In this document: positions 1 to 12,300 of the stretch, piece after piece
Position numbering within the stretch: position 1 is the first letter of the stretch
How the letters are laid out: each line of letters begins with the position of its first letter
DNA from: Sweltsa coloradensis
Lineage: Eukaryota > Arthropoda > Insecta > Plecoptera > Chloroperlidae
Direction of reading: 5' to 3'
Assembly: GCA_024449915.1 (NCBI GenBank)
Contig: JAMZAV010000004.1
Location: 434,001-498,000 of the forward strand
DNA length: 64,000 bases
Position numbers and translations under genes: made by a program
The notes under the pieces: generated by a model
The model's input: only the letters and a program-made list of their open reading frames with translations
Database searches by the model: none
Told to the model about the DNA's origin: nothing

Positions 1-20
1 AGGGAGTCCAGAAAACCTAG

Positions 21-311
21 CAGTGGCGTATCCAAGGTGGGATTAAAGAGTTCCCCCCCCCCTCTCCATGCACTTAGTATTTGATTTGATTAGTTTAAAA
101 AAACGTCAAATATCTGAAAAATTCTAACATTTTCATGCTATTTTATTATTCTAAAACGTGTTTACAGGCGTTCAAAACGTCAATATGTGAACATTTTCGC
201 GAAGGCGAAAAGACCTCCGGCGGCTGGGGGCTTTCGCCACAGACTCCTTCCCTGTCTGACATGCCGACCGCCCCCCCCCACCCCCATTGTACATTCCTGG
301 ATACGCCACTG
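21..311. mobile_element. hAT-like non-autonomous element, CAGTGGCGTA ends
   Basis: Terminal inverted repeats CAGTGGCGTATCCA (21-34) and its complement (298-311). They are flanked by AAACCTAG (13-20) and AAAACTAG (312-319), a 7/8-matching 8-bp target duplication. CAGTGGCG ends and 8-bp duplications are usual for hAT elements. There is no transposase coding. Confidence 0.65.
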
Positions 312-490
312 AAAACTAGGATCGGTGTGCATATTATATAGGCCTACCAGTGGCGTTAGGCCTATAGTTTCCCATCAAGACCTGGGGGGTTTGTTCTTGA
401 ATTTCTCGGAGATGAATTTCATAATTTTTGGACACGGTGCCATTGCTTTTATAAACGTCAGAGAAGAATCCGGAGAGCATTTGAGGTAGT

Positions 491-1400
491 GGTCATCATG
501 AATGGTGCCCCACCCACCCCCACGTAGTGTACTCTATTATCTATGGTGCCACTAACCCGAAATATTCGTGATGAGGTAAAAAGACTACCATGCAGATTTG
601 TCCAGATTTTATATACCGGACGGTACCGATACGCGCATTGTTTGTATATAATAGCAAGCTGTGGCCACTGGTAAGATAAGAGACCAACCGGTCCTTGCAA
701 GACCGTCCGGGGGTTCTCTGGTGGTTGACTTTGAGATAGAAGTTGAAATAAGGAAGTGCGCGACTCTGATTCGGGAGGTCCCGGGTTTTCGTTCGTGGCC
801 GACAATTCTGTCCGACCGAAGTTGTTTTCTGAGGTTCACAATAATTGTCCCAACTATTTTTCCCTCGGTAAAAATTAAATTATACGAACAATGATAGTGA
901 CACTGTGACAGCACCCCCTCTGTGGGTGGCTCGACGAGGGTCAGGTCATCATGATGGTGCCCCCACGTGGGGCTCATTATCTTGGTGCCACTACCCGAAA
1001 TTTCGGATGAGGTAAAAAGACTACCATGCAGATTTTCAATTTTATATACCGGCAGTACAACGCGCATTGTTTGTATATTATTAGCAAGCTTTGGCCACTG
1101 GTAAGATAAGAGACCAACCGGTCCTTGCAAGACCGTCCGGGGGTTCTCTGGTGGTTGACTTTGAGATAGAAGTTGAAATAAGGAAGTGCGCGACTCTGAT
1201 TCGGGAGGTCCCGGGTTTTCGTTCGTGGCCGACAATTCTGTCCGACCGAAGTTGTTTTCTGAGGTTGCCCTCGAACATACCTTCACAATAATTGTCCCAA
1301 CTATTTTTCCCTCGGTAAAAATTAAATTATACGAACAATGATAGTGACACTGTGACAGCACCCCCCTGTGTGGGTGGCTCGACGAGGGTCAGGTCATCAT
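491..1400. repeat. Tandem duplication of a ~450-bp SINE-containing unit
   Basis: Unit 1 (491-943) and unit 2 (944-1391) are near identical, and the unit start recurs at 1392-1400. Unit 2 carries 17 bases (about 1265-1281) absent from unit 1. Each holds a degenerate tRNA-type box B and downstream sequence shared with the SINE copies at 4121, 11893 and 13618. Long open frames here are shared by both units and by both strands, so they are not genes. Confidence 0.8.
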
Positions 1401-1969
1401 CTTGGCCGGGTCGCGGTCATTCCTCCGGAGAGCCCGGGCTATGACACATCTTACCGGAAGACAACAACCTCGCCTCCTCGCCTGAGTCACGGCTGTAAGC
1501 TGCTTACCGGTCGAAACCAAGGGGTTTCATGCGTAGACAATCGCCTTTGTGCTACGCTCATCACCGCGTTCACTCGATGCACTTTTTATCTTTTAAAAAC
1601 AAATCGTGAGAAATAAACAAACGGAATCGTGTCCTTTTGTCTATAATGTTGTCCAAAACAACATGTTGTGAACGCAGACGGTGGTGGACTACATATTTTT
1701 CTTCACTTTTGTCAAAGTGTTTGTTTTTTACGCAAGAAATAGTAGATAAATAGTACAAATTAGAAAAAAGTAAAAAATACCACCAAAATAAATCGACGCA
1801 CTTCATTAAACTTTAGACCAATATTTCGATAGCGAATGACGGAAAAAGTCAACACTACAAAAATTTCGATATCGTATGCAGCTTATCTACCATAGTTCTT
1901 ATTATGGTACATTCTAGTAATAACAACACTCTATAAATAGACGATATGAAAAGCTTATAATGTTTAACT
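1392..1969. other. No gene seen
   Basis: AT-rich from 1570. Short open frames only, with no recognisable domain or RNA. Confidence 0.5.
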
Positions 1970-2297
1970 GGTACTTGTGTAGTTGGTGTGACCCAACTTT
2001 TCAAAATGTTTTTTTTTTTTTACTCAACCTACAAACCTTTAACGTCGCTATTTAAAACAGAAATGACTTTTAATGAAAAGTACTTCGTTTAAAATAGCGA
2101 CGTTAAAGGTTTGAAGTTTTTTTGTTACTGTTACACCAAAAAACGTGATGATTCTATTTTAGATTTTTGGTACTGGAATGTATAAAATAGTACACAATGA
2201 GTTGTTCTTGACTTATTTCATCAATGGTGTGTGTTTATGTTGATTTTAGTTGAAAAAACGGTATTGAAAAGTTGGGTCACACAACTACACAAGTACC
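1970..2297. mobile_element. MITE with ~32-bp TIRs and 8-bp target duplication
   Basis: The ends begin GGTACTTGTGTAGTTG and match as inverted repeats for about 32 bp with one indel. They are flanked by perfect GTTTAACT copies (1962-1969 and 2298-2305). An inner hairpin pairs AACCTTTAACGTCGCTATTT near 2032 with its complement near 2092. An 8-bp duplication suggests hAT, P or Merlin; no transposase is present to decide. Confidence 0.85.
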
Positions 2298-4120
2298 GTT
2301 TAACTTACCTGTTCACAAAGTCACAAAATCGATCCCCGACACTGTCCATATATCCTACACATCACATCACATACACGTAGTGTTGACTCTCCAGGGCGCG
2401 CTGCACTACTAAGGGATGTCTCTGCTCTCAGCTGTTATCAGTGGATTTCCTGTCATCTGATAATACGTCATCAGTCTCTCTATCAATGACATTCTTCCTC
2501 ACCGGAGGGCGGCAAACATTTGTGTATTCGAATGCGTCGTCCTTGATCTTTATTACAAATACATTTTATTTGTCTAAACATATTTTAATCTGATATGCTT
2601 TTTTAATTTCTAATGCACATTGCTGGCGTGGTTCTAACCAGAACTGTTAGATTTTGTAGTGTCAAAAATAAACTTATAATGTTATAAATGTGCATCTATT
2701 TTTTGCATTCCGAAATAATGACGATTAATATATATTTATTTTATTTTTGTGTGTGTGGGGGGGGGGGGGGGCTATAAAAACTTACCGTATTTTATATACT
2801 TTACTTTATTGTTTTACATTTTTAATACTGATATAAGTATATTTGATTGTTATTCTGTGTCCCAAGGATACAGCTTTGGCTGCAGAGACCATGAATAAAG
2901 GGTTTTATTATTATTTATGAGGTAGATTGGCGTTGTATTTTACTGGGCCCAGTCCCTGATTTCGTGCACCATGATTCTATATTTCATTTTCCACTTTGTT
3001 CAGTGGGATTAGATTCTTATCGTGTTTTGTCTTACAACATTAATTTATCTAGGAACGTCATAAGTAGCTCGGTGTTATTGAAACATTGTGAAACATCGTG
3101 ATAAGTTTCTCGCAATACCTTGCAACGGCCACAGAGAGCTAGGGCTGATACGTTTCTTTCAGTCGTTTTCGTAACTGCAAATATAATAAACCATGGAAAA
3201 AATATCGTTTTGGCTAGCCACAATATTAAAATATTATAAACACCACTAAATCCACAAATGGATGGAATTGTGATTAATGTTGTAAATGTATTTTGATTTT
3301 GTTTACGCACCTACATGTGTTGGGACTGTACTGTTGGATTATAAATACCTCCACCCCCAAGTAATTATCCAGAGTGGTTTACTTGACGAGGAATACTCTT
3401 CACAAACTGTCTAAAAATACTAATTATTATTATTATAACATTAAAAAAAATTTAATTTCATATTATTTTGTTCTATATTATTTTTATATTAATCTTTCTA
3501 TGACATGTCCATTGGCTGTTATAAATAAACGAGTTGCATGTTTAAATTTCAATCTCTCTAATAGGCATGATTCTAAAACTAAAAACATTAAAATGTGCGA
3601 GTAACTGTTAGTTTTTTAGTGGTATTGCCCGAGTATTGCCAGATGATGGGCCCATTTTGCTGATTTTTTAATTTTTTACCCGCAGCGATTCCTGTCATTA
3701 TCAAAGGCAGCAATGGTTTGAGGCAAAAGTAAAGATTAAATCTAGTAGGCCCTAGTTATTATTTACTTCATTTATTTATTTGACAATACACTCCTTATCG
3801 ATTCCTTAGTATTTTCTAATTGTGTTTTGGGAATTGAAGACCTACTGCTGAGCTATTACAATATTGAAACAGGTCTAATTATTTATAGGTTAATATTGGT
3901 TCGTAGAAATAATTAGAAAAATCAATTTGATCATCAATTTCGAAACTTCTCTGAACTTGCGGCCATATCGATATGGTCCCAAGTAGACATGGCCCCGGGG
4001 ATGTATATCCGCGGACAGGAGTAAATCAAGAAATTATGCAACACTCCCCCTGACAACTGATATTACCTTGTTATTTTTGTATTTTTATTTTGCAATAATG
4101 TAGATCACATTGGTTGATAA
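2298..4120. other. Non-coding stretch with one retroelement tail
   Basis: A poly-G tract is at 2757-2771 and a retroelement 3' end at 2841-2920 (listed separately). The rest is AT-rich with no supported gene. Confidence 0.5.
2841..2920 (+). repeat. LINE-like 3' end, copy 1
   Basis: Shares TATTCTGTG..CAAGG, TGGCTGCAGAGACCA and a following AATAAAGG with the minus-strand copy at 24501-24600. It looks like the 3' end of a retroposon carrying its own polyadenylation-like signal. Family unknown. Confidence 0.6.
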
Positions 4121-4305
4121 GTACCGATAGAATGAGTGGTGCTCAAGTGTAAAACTTGAAACGCTGATTCGGAAGGTCCTGGTTCGACACTCGCCACCGG
4201 CAATCCTGACTAAAAGTTTTTCCAAGTTTCTTTTGGTTGGGAATGCGAATTTGCAAGGGATTGAGTCATTTAAATAACCTTTTGAGCAATTCCTTCAGAA
4301 CGACA
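4121..4305 (+). repeat. tRNA-headed SINE, family A
   Basis: The head contains GATTCGGAAGGTCCTGGTTC (box B region), then CGGCAATCCTGAC and a body ending near TTCCTTCAGAACGAC. The same order occurs inverted at 11893-12063 and 13618-13760. Box A is poorly preserved. Confidence 0.65.
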
Positions 4306-4324
4306 CTATAACTCCAAAATACTC

Positions 4325-4455
4325 AATTATCTCTGGACATGGACTCAGGTTCGAATCCTGGTTGGGGCGGACTTTTTTAATTTCTGAATTGTAGTAAATA
4401 ATGTATTGTATTCCTTTCAAATCAGTTTTGATAACTGAATAGGATAGACTTTAAA
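4325..4455 (+). repeat. SINE with tRNA-like box B and LINE-type 3' tail
   Basis: Box B GGTTCGAATCC is followed within 100 bp by TAACTGAATAGGATAGACTT and A/T-rich sequence. The tail matches those at 14560-14605 and, inverted, at 44985-45020, where it lies downstream of a LINE RNase H fragment. This suggests mobilisation by that LINE. Confidence 0.55.
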
Positions 4456-4459
4456 ATAT

Positions 4460-5339
4460 AAATATACCACAAGAGTATTATTTTTGTCAGGTTGGCTACA
4501 TTTAAAGTTATATTTACAAAATATAACAAGACACAATCGTTGGAATTTATTTATTATACCAACATAGGCTTCTATGGGAACGTTTCGTTGTAAGGGAATG
4601 TGACGTGACGACTGATCATTGTAACGGTTGAAATGAAGCAGATCGTAATTAATGTTAATTTTATTAAAGAAAGAAATTGTCAAACAACGCACACATACTT
4701 TTAGTTTGCTAGCCTGCCAGAATGCGGTCAACCTAAATTAACAGGTAGACGTTATTCCATGGAGCTAATATGCTTCGTTCTAGTTTTAGGTATAATAATG
4801 CCCATTGCTATACCACCAAATATACTGGACAAAGTGTTAACAAAGCACAATGTTATACCATGTATATGTGTCCTTAATTAGTTCTAAAAGCGTACGATGC
4901 AGGCTTATAACTAAATTTCACAATCAGAATATTTAAAACCGGTCATAATTAATAAGCAGATGATATATCGAGTTCTTTAATTTTAACACTAATACCCATA
5001 CGTAGGCCTATATTATAGATTGTCAACAGTTTTTATTTTTTATTTTGTATCGAAAAGAACAATTAGCACAAGCATTGACGAACTTGGGAGTGTGATCTTG
5101 AATTATGATTGAGCTGAGTATGTCTACATGTTGAGCATTCTGTCGGAGTGTGCAATTGTAAAGGATGAGATTTACATAACGTGTTACATAAGTCGCCACA
5201 TATGTTCATGAAGAACGTTGGCTACAAATTATCAACACATCTTTGCGTCGACTGGGAAACTGGAGAATTTACTGAGTTTTCAACCAAATCATCAGATTCG
5301 TTTCTAACAGAGATCAGCGTACGTTATTAGGACTCTCTT
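4460..5339. other. No gene seen
   Basis: AT-rich, no recognisable coding or RNA features. Confidence 0.5.
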
Positions 5340-5580
5340 GTTCTAGCCTCCATTTATAGTGGAGGGCTCGCGGACACACGGATATTCAAACTTTCTGGAA
5401 GGCTAGCTCCACAACCCCCAGAGTCACCAAAGTTATTCTGTATCATCTTTGTTGAAGGGCAAAGCCAAATCGGACGTCGATGCATGTTCAGTTTTTATCG
5501 TATAGACGTGACACACGCACAGACGGACGGAAGGACAGATATACATGAATGTAAAACTTCGCTCCCTGATAAAGTAGAGT
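5340..5580 (+). repeat. Dispersed repeat family F, copy 1
   Basis: Shares AGAGTCACCAAA, a TGTATCATCTTTGTTGAAGGGCAA-type stretch, TTTTTATCGT and GACACACGCACAGACGGACGG with copies at 8839, 10860 and 13937. Here the GGTGGAGGTGCCGGG opening is lost. Nature unknown. Confidence 0.55.
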
Positions 5581-7813
5581 AATCGTCGAGTCCCTTATTT
5601 TGTCTTGCATGACAGCTGTGCAGGGCGCGAACTGACGGCTTGGCAGAAGGGGGGATGGCCTAGTATATTACCATATATTACCACTCAAGGTATACAAAGA
5701 TAACAGGTATTTTGTGTGGGCTGTACGGGATTCTTTGGGGAAAGCCCAGCCGCCGGAGTCAAATCTGTTGAGGTATTTTGCCTCGTATGGCCTTAGAAGC
5801 GATCTGAGAATGATTTGAAAGGATAAAAGAGTCCATGGTTACATGTACAAACACTCATTGCTAGGAATATAGTGTAAAATACAATTATTTATTAACTTTA
5901 CGCGATAAAGTCACTTGATATGTTATGAGATGAGATGATTTAGCCATCCCCGGCGGGGATACCTTTCAGGAAAACAGAGCCAGTGATGAAACTACCAAAG
6001 GGGGTAAATCCCCCCATCCCCCCCGTCAATTCGCACCCTGCAGCAATGCAAAGTTTCGAGTGTGTGCCCAGGCACCTGTTGGCCTGGTCTAAAGAGCTTG
6101 CTCGTCGTCCATCCTCTCAAAGCCGGCTCATTTCGTTGTAGGTCAGTAGCGTAAACGTTTTTTAATTGAGTGACGGCGGTGTTTAAAGTTATTGATGGTG
6201 TAATTATTATTCATGGGCTAAATCGAGTTTATTTTTACGATCTTGGCGGGCGGCAGAGTCACGGTGTCAACGCTTGAGCACATGCGGCGACGTCGAAGAA
6301 AGTTGCGACTCCACGTGGTCTATTTGCACGATTGCTGTGAAACGTTGCGTGTTTATTTCATTGCGCTGTTGGGCGAAATTGCCACTAAAACGGCCATGCA
6401 CTTTATTGAAAAGTGGTGCAAGCGAGAATTTCAAAGTCAATATGTGGTCCACTTACAGGTCGATGAAATATGCTTTGTTGATTTTTTAAAAGGTTGACAC
6501 ACCACTCAATTTTTTTGCGACTCATAACATTATTTCGCCGGTAAAAATTATTAGTAGTATCATTCATTAGTTTATTTCATAATCCAATTAAAATCAGTTT
6601 TGTGACTGGTCACTGACAGTAGACTCTAAATACGAATTTCAATTCATATTTTCAATCAACGAGTTAGAATAGTTGGAATAGTTGTAAGTTGGAATACAAT
6701 CACATCTTCGATATCGAATGCCCCGTTCGTTTGGCCCCCAGCCAGGCCCGCTACCTATGAGTATGACCATATTACCTCTGATAATAAGTATGATTGTGCA
6801 CCTCGCCGAAAGTAAACACTATCATTACACCTCGCGTTGCGGCATGCGCCCAACACTGCATGGGCTGATTTATAAGCAAGACGTGTTGTTCATTCACTCA
6901 GACCGAAGCTTATTGCACAGTTGTTGGGTGTAACCAGCTGTGTAAGTGTAACCCTTTATCTTTGGTACGGAATATTTGGAAGATATTTCATACACAAAGC
7001 CTCCACTAATCCTATATCTTTACACTTTGCTCATAATTTTTTTTTACAAAACTATAGGGAATTGATGAATTAACTATCTAAATCGGCATTTGCAAATAAA
7101 TACTCCATTTTACCAGTCTGCATCAAATTTTAAACCATTTTCTTTAAATTACAGAAAGACAACTTCTAAAAATGTCACAATTCGATTTTACTTCGAATTT
7201 TATATTTTAGGAAATTCCAACTTTGCAAAATTTTATTTTAAAAGTTGATTTACTAAGTGAACTTGACAATTCGTTTTCCTATACACTTGAACCAACTTGA
7301 ACTCGGGTTTAATTATTTTACCATTAGTTTGTAGAGGAAGGAAACTGAGTTTAGCAGTCGAGTCACATCTTGTGTCGCGTGTCATTCAACTAGGATTCAA
7401 CCACCAATGGCCGGAGCTCACTTCACTTGCATACACACATACACACATCCACAAGGCTGTGGACGAGCACACGGTGGAATTCGCACCGCCGCGTCACGCA
7501 TCGCGCAACCCGCGGCTAGCCAGCACGCCATCATGTGCAGGGTAATTATTGTTTGACGGTTAAACATATTTTAACAGGAACGCGATGATGGACATTAACT
7601 TCGCCTCCCCTCGCAAACGATTTCATCTTCTGCGATATTAATCGAGCATGGCATGTTATACAATGTAGAAAGTGAAGAGGGCACCTATTGTTTCAGGATA
7701 GGCGTGGTACCAAACGCTTTCAAGCTATTTTGCGCGATTTTCTGACAAATTAATAAATCAACACCATTTCGCGACGGAGGAGGGGCTCTGATATTGCCGA
7801 TATGCAGATGTTG
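5581..7813. other. No supported gene
   Basis: An 84-codon open frame at 6243-6497 overlaps others on both strands and has no recognisable domain. The rest is intergenic, turning AT-rich after 6950. Confidence 0.45.
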
Positions 7814-8142
7814 AATTGATTGGATATTGCTCGTCTCATATTTATGCAACTTGGCTAATCGAGACGAAGGGAGGGACGTAAGGGATGACGCGGGGGGACA
7901 AGGGGTGGACAGGCCTGTGCTGGTCAGAACCAGCCACAAGCGTATGGGGAGGGCAGGGGTTCCCCTACGTCGTGGTCGTCTCCGTCTGTGTTGTCATTGT
8001 CGTTGCCATCGGGGAGGTAGTCAAAGGGAAGGGGAAAGTTCCCCGACGACGACCCAGAGCTCGCCATTAGTTTCAGGGAGAAAAACTCCCCTAATCACGG
8101 GCCAAACCACGAGAAGGTTGCGAGTTGGAATTTGATGGCCCA
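7814..8142 (+). repeat. GC-rich repeat G, copy 1
   Basis: About 329 bp, closely matching the inverse of 34006-34352. Flanked by GCAGATGTTG (7804-7813) and GCAGACGTTG (8143-8152), a 9/10 target duplication. No terminal inverted repeat and no A-rich tail. Confidence 0.75.
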
Positions 8143-8838
8143 GCAGACGTTGGTAAAATAAACATTACGCCACCTTTGTTTTGAGTCTTGACTAATCACA
8201 ACAAGCGTGTTTGTGCAATATCTTATTGTACTACTGACGACCAATGACATTTCGGCGTCATCACTTAGCCAAAACTAATATTGGTGTGAGATATTTGCAA
8301 ACATTGCCATAACTGACCGATGGTAATCCATCCAGCTAATGAGATGTTGATAAAGATTCAACTTAGTGCATTTCTAATTTCTATATTGCATGACTTCAAG
8401 TGAAAATGATAACATAACTCACACACTCCCTCGAGCATTATATTATATCACTTTTAAACATTCATTACAGTTGGAGAATTCTTTTAGAATGAGTGGGCTT
8501 TTCCATTAAAAACGAGATTTTAAGTAATTATCCATGAATATAATTGTGCTTGATAAGTAGTATACCTACCTATACTTTATCAACAATTTTTTTGTTCTTT
8601 TTACGCGCGACGCTGAAGTGTTATTTGACGAAGAACCCCTGCCCGAAACTATCGGTCTATATTACGGAAATATCAATATTTTCGTCTCACGAAAAAATAT
8701 AGTGTGGTCACTCGGTCTGCTGATCTTCCTTTTCAAGTTGCGATTAGATTCTGTAGGCCTCTAGAACTAATAAGACACATGAGTTTAGGCGTTAGAGCTT
8801 AGACTTGTACCACTTGTCGCTAAGATTCAAGTGCAAAT

Positions 8839-9010
8839 GGTGGAGGTGCCGGGTTATTGAACTATTCTAACTTCCTGGGGGGGGGCTAACCCAACCCCCC
8901 TTACTCCTAGGGTCACCCAAACATATAGTCTGTATTACCCTTGTCGAATGACAAATTGTAAACGTTATAGAACTACGATAAATTATACGTGTGTAGCAGT
9001 CAGAAGTTTA
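8839..9010 (+). repeat. Repeat family F, copy 2
   Basis: Opens with GGTGGAGGTGCCGGG and continues to AGGGTCACCCAAACATA and a TGTATTACCCTTGT stretch equivalent to the other copies. It runs into a tRNA-like sequence at 9026. Confidence 0.55.
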
Positions 9011-9025
9011 AAATTTTCTGATTGA

Positions 9026-9092
9026 AGCGGGATTCGAACTCGGCCCCTTCTGCATAGAAACAGAGACTGACCATCGGACCAAATAGTTACAC
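9026..9092 (-). repeat. tRNA-derived SINE head
   Basis: The minus strand reads TTTGGTCCGATGGTCAGTC (box A-like), then GAGTTCGAATCCCGC (box B). The stems are imperfect, so it is a SINE head and not a tRNA gene. Confidence 0.55.
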
Positions 9093-9383
9093 ATATCCAT
9101 CGTTAAAACTTAGCAGCAGTAAAGTTGTATTTATTTCGTTTATTAGCTCATACCGGAGATGTTTAGGCAACAGCTGTGTCGTAACCTCAACAATGCTAAG
9201 ATGCAACTGGTAAAATAACTAGACCTTAGCGCCGACATACACTTGACTGTGGCTGTGGGGGGGTTGGACCATGACGTGAACATGTTTTAGTAAAAGACAA
9301 ATTGTTTAATGTCACATTATAATCCACCGAGCAAAGTAGTTTACCATGCATCTGCGGTGGACCGTACAGTGCATACAGTGCAG

Positions 9384-9612
9384 ATGAAGGGTTTGAGAGC
9401 TAGTGTAACGGCTTCGTTTTCCTCGACGTCTGCTCAGCAGTCCGGGTTAGTGGAGGAACCTATATGCCTGTCAAGTTTACACCGTTCTTTCGGATGGGAC
9501 GTAAAGCCGTTGTTCCACTTAGTACTTTTCAAAAGGAGTAGGCTACGTGCCGGTACTGGGTTTCCTCTACTCCCTTCATCCTCATCTATCACCACTCATC
9601 GTCTCGAATAGC
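9384..9612 (+). repeat. SINE related to the 5S-headed element, head missing
   Basis: Shares GGTTTGAGAGCTAGTGTAAC, CCTCGACGTCTGCTC, TTTCGGATGGGACGTAAAGC and CGGGTTTCC with 56341-56690. It continues into TCATCGTCTCGAATAGC, the tail of the tRNA-headed SINEs at 19150 and 36841. The 5S part is absent. Confidence 0.75.
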
Positions 9613-10171
9613 CTTCGTGCATTGAAATGAGACTATCAGATCGAATCAACTCAAACGTATGAGGTATTCTCCCTTGCTGTTCATCTTCATATATTGTTAA
9701 TTATAACAATATATTATTATTAAAATATAATCACGGTGTACGATTGTGTACCCTGTAATGAAAACCAATGCAAAATGGATTACCATACATAATTTCATTA
9801 CGACGCGATTAGTGTGCATGCTATATTATAATGAATACACCTCTTAATTTCTCTCAAGGGAAACTCATTTAAATGACAAAGAGAAAATTAGTTTTCCCTT
9901 TCAGCTTCTTATTTGTCTCATTGCTGAGTGTAGTGGAATGCATGATCTATTTAGGTTGCAACCTCGCAGTTTACTTAGAAACCATGTTAGACAAATTCAA
10001 ATAGGATAAAGAACAAAGCATCCGATGTGGTGCAGGCTGTATTTGGTAGAATTGTAGATATCTCCTTGTTGCACTAATTTATGTGCGAATGATACAATTC
10101 CATTCATAGGATGGTACAGAGTGTTTATAGAAATTGCCTCCTGATGATATATATATATATATATATATATA
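9613..10171. other. No gene seen
   Basis: AT-rich intergenic sequence ending in a (TA)n microsatellite (about 10146-10171). Confidence 0.5.
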
Positions 10172-10668
10172 TGACATAATGAAATTCTTTCGAGTTTCCG
10201 AGTTAAATAAGTTTTAATACCAACGTTTCGAACAGTTCTCCCTGCTCATTCTCAAGGTAACGACATACAAATTAAAAAACATTGAGTAAACAAACAAGAC
10301 AATAACAAATAATATAAAAGACAAAACAAGTCACTGCAACTGCTCAGCATTACATTTAAGATCTTTGCGATGACCTTAACAGGCGTTTGGTAGGTGGAGC
10401 TTCAGGTGGCTTCTTTCTTCTCCTATCCACTCTAGCTGGAGGAACTACATTTTCCGTGGCAACTGGTCATCGCAAAGATCTTAAATGTAATGCTGAGCAG
10501 TTGCAGTGACTTGTTTTGTCTTTTATATTATTTGTTATTGTCTTGTTTGTTTACTCAATGTTTTTTAATTTGTATGTCGTTACCTTGAGAATGAGCAGGG
10601 AGAACTGTTCGAAACGTTGGTATTAAAACTTATTTAACTCGGAAACTCGAAAGAATTTCATTATGTCA
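10172..10668. mobile_element. Penelope-like fold-back: 204-bp inverted repeat
   Basis: Arms 10172-10375 and 10465-10668 are near-perfect inverted copies around an 89-bp spacer. Both arms end TATGTCGTTACC...GTTCGAAACGTTGGTATT, resembling the 3' terminal region of Penelope-like elements. On the minus strand the spacer reads as a basic protein C-terminus (VDRRRKKPPEAPPTKRLLR). The structure therefore looks like two tails joined head to head, one keeping the end of its open frame. Penelope assignment is inference. Confidence 0.7.
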
Positions 10669-10859
10669 CATTATATCCGAGAAAATCTACGTAAAAACAT
10701 ATATATATATATTAATTCTGTAGAGTTGCTGTTTTGTAGCAAATCTACAGAATTATTATCCATAGATTAGGCCTATGGCCATTGCTTCCTACATATTTCG
10801 TGGCAGTGGTGTACAGTCCCCGAAATAGGGACCAATGTTTAGCGTAAAAAATAACGTTT

Positions 10860-11045
10860 GGCGGAGGTGCCGGGTTCAAAGATATCCCTCCTTTGCGCGC
10901 CTAGTCCACATGGTTACCAAGTACATTCTGTATCACATTGTCGAGAACGATATCTACAAAAAAACGAATACCAATCGGAGGTCATGTTCGGTTTATATCG
11001 TGAAACGTGCCACACGCACTAATTGCGTTGACTAAATATACGTAA
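10860..11045 (+). repeat. Repeat family F, copy 3
   Basis: Starts GGCGGAGGTGCCGGG and keeps the middle stretch (CTGTATCACATTGTCGAGAA) and TTTATATCGTGAAACGTGCC ACACGCAC in order. Confidence 0.55.
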
Positions 11046-11892
11046 ACATCCGTATCAACGCCTGAACATGATTGGTCAATTTAAAACCCATGATAATACA
11101 ACATTACCTTTGCTCTTCTTCGTTCTTTTATCATCACCGCCAGGTATTAAATTAGACACTGGAAAGCTTGCCGCCAAGTGTTCCAGTTTTTTTAAATAAC
11201 CATTTTAATTCGGTGGGGTCTTGTTAGCGTTATTTTCATCTAAGAAGTAAGAAGATCCACAACCGAAGAAAGTAAAAAGTAATCACACGTATTAAAAACA
11301 GAGAGAAGAATAAGGTCTTTAAAACCGAAATTATTTTAGTTCTGTTTTTACTTTTTATTTAGGAGAGAGGACGGGACAAATGTATTCTTCGGTTTTAATT
11401 GATCGTTTATCGATCGACATCGATAAAAAATGTGTAGACCTAATCGGTTATTTTAGAGTCAATATTGATTAATCAGGACTTGTTCTATATGAATATGGAA
11501 TAATTAACGTGATTTGTCAACCTTGAATTATTTGAATCTCGCTATCTTCGAGATATTTGTCGTAAACAAAAGGAGACATATAACAAACAGTAGTGTGTGT
11601 TAATTTTCTCTTCCGCATCTGAAAGACGGCCGCGACCAACGTACCTGCAGAATGCGAGAAAGTGGCCTCTTTATTGCATGGCCGGCCGCTCTCATGATCT
11701 ATGATGGTGATACTTCGCCATTGTTTCGCCCAGCTGCAATCTTCTCTCCACGCAATGTCCGCGGCGCGAGCGAAGCAGACCATCCGACTTGGTGATAACT
11801 GCGATACAATTTAAATTTTTACCGAGGGATACTATTTATAGGGTGAAATGTATGTCCCTCTTAGCAGGTAAACTACAAGTATGTTGCGGATA
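11046..11892. other. No gene seen
   Basis: An open frame on the minus strand at 11517-11783 has no recognisable domain. Confidence 0.45.
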
Positions 11893-12063
11893 GGACAATT
11901 ATGAAGGAATGTCTATGGGCTGAATCCCTTGCATTCATTCGCATTGACTGAGGGAAAACCTTGGAATATACTTTCTGTCAGGATTGTCGCTCTCGACGGG
12001 ATTCGAACTCGGGACCTCCCGAATCAGTCAAGCGCTTAGCGCTCGAGCCAACACTGTCAGTGA
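11893..12063 (-). repeat. tRNA-headed SINE, family A (best preserved head)
   Basis: The minus strand carries GGCTCGAGCGCTAAGCGCTT (box A region), GGTCCCGAGTTCGAATCCCG (box B), then GACAATCCTGACAG and a tail ending CATTCCTTCATAATTGTCC. The A and B boxes imply RNA polymerase III transcription when young. Confidence 0.75.
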
Positions 12064-12065
12064 AC

Positions 12066-12300
12066 CAGTGGCGTAACTAGCTCTTGTTCTTTGGAAGAGC
12101 GATCCTGGTACAATGGGGATACCCCCTAGCTAGTGCGGGTCTGGAGCACTTAGCCTCTGAAAACTTAAGATGTCTAAAATGGCACATGGTGGTTTTTTTA
12201 CTAGGTTTTTGCGTGGTTTAGTCAAAAATCTATAAAATTGTGAAGATTGTGAGTGTTATTGTCAGTCTCCCTCCTTCCTTGCCCCGTGGTTACGCCACTG
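12066..12300. mobile_element. hAT-like element with CAGTGGCGTAAC ends
   Basis: Inverted ends CAGTGGCGTAAC (12066) and GTTACGCCACTG (12289-12300). The target duplication is not clear (5/8). It inserted immediately beside the SINE head at 12063. Confidence 0.6.

Noticed and set aside
609..1361. 250-codon minus-strand open frame
   Set aside because: It spans the tandem SINE duplication, repeats the same residues twice, and overlaps open frames on the other strand. It has no domain.
6243..6497. Possible 84-residue basic protein
   Set aside because: Three frames are open over the same stretch on both strands. No recognisable motif or splice context.
10141..10200. Hammerhead ribozyme starting CTGATGA
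   Set aside because: The downstream GAAA lies after a (TA)n microsatellite and no stem III or cleavage site can be drawn.
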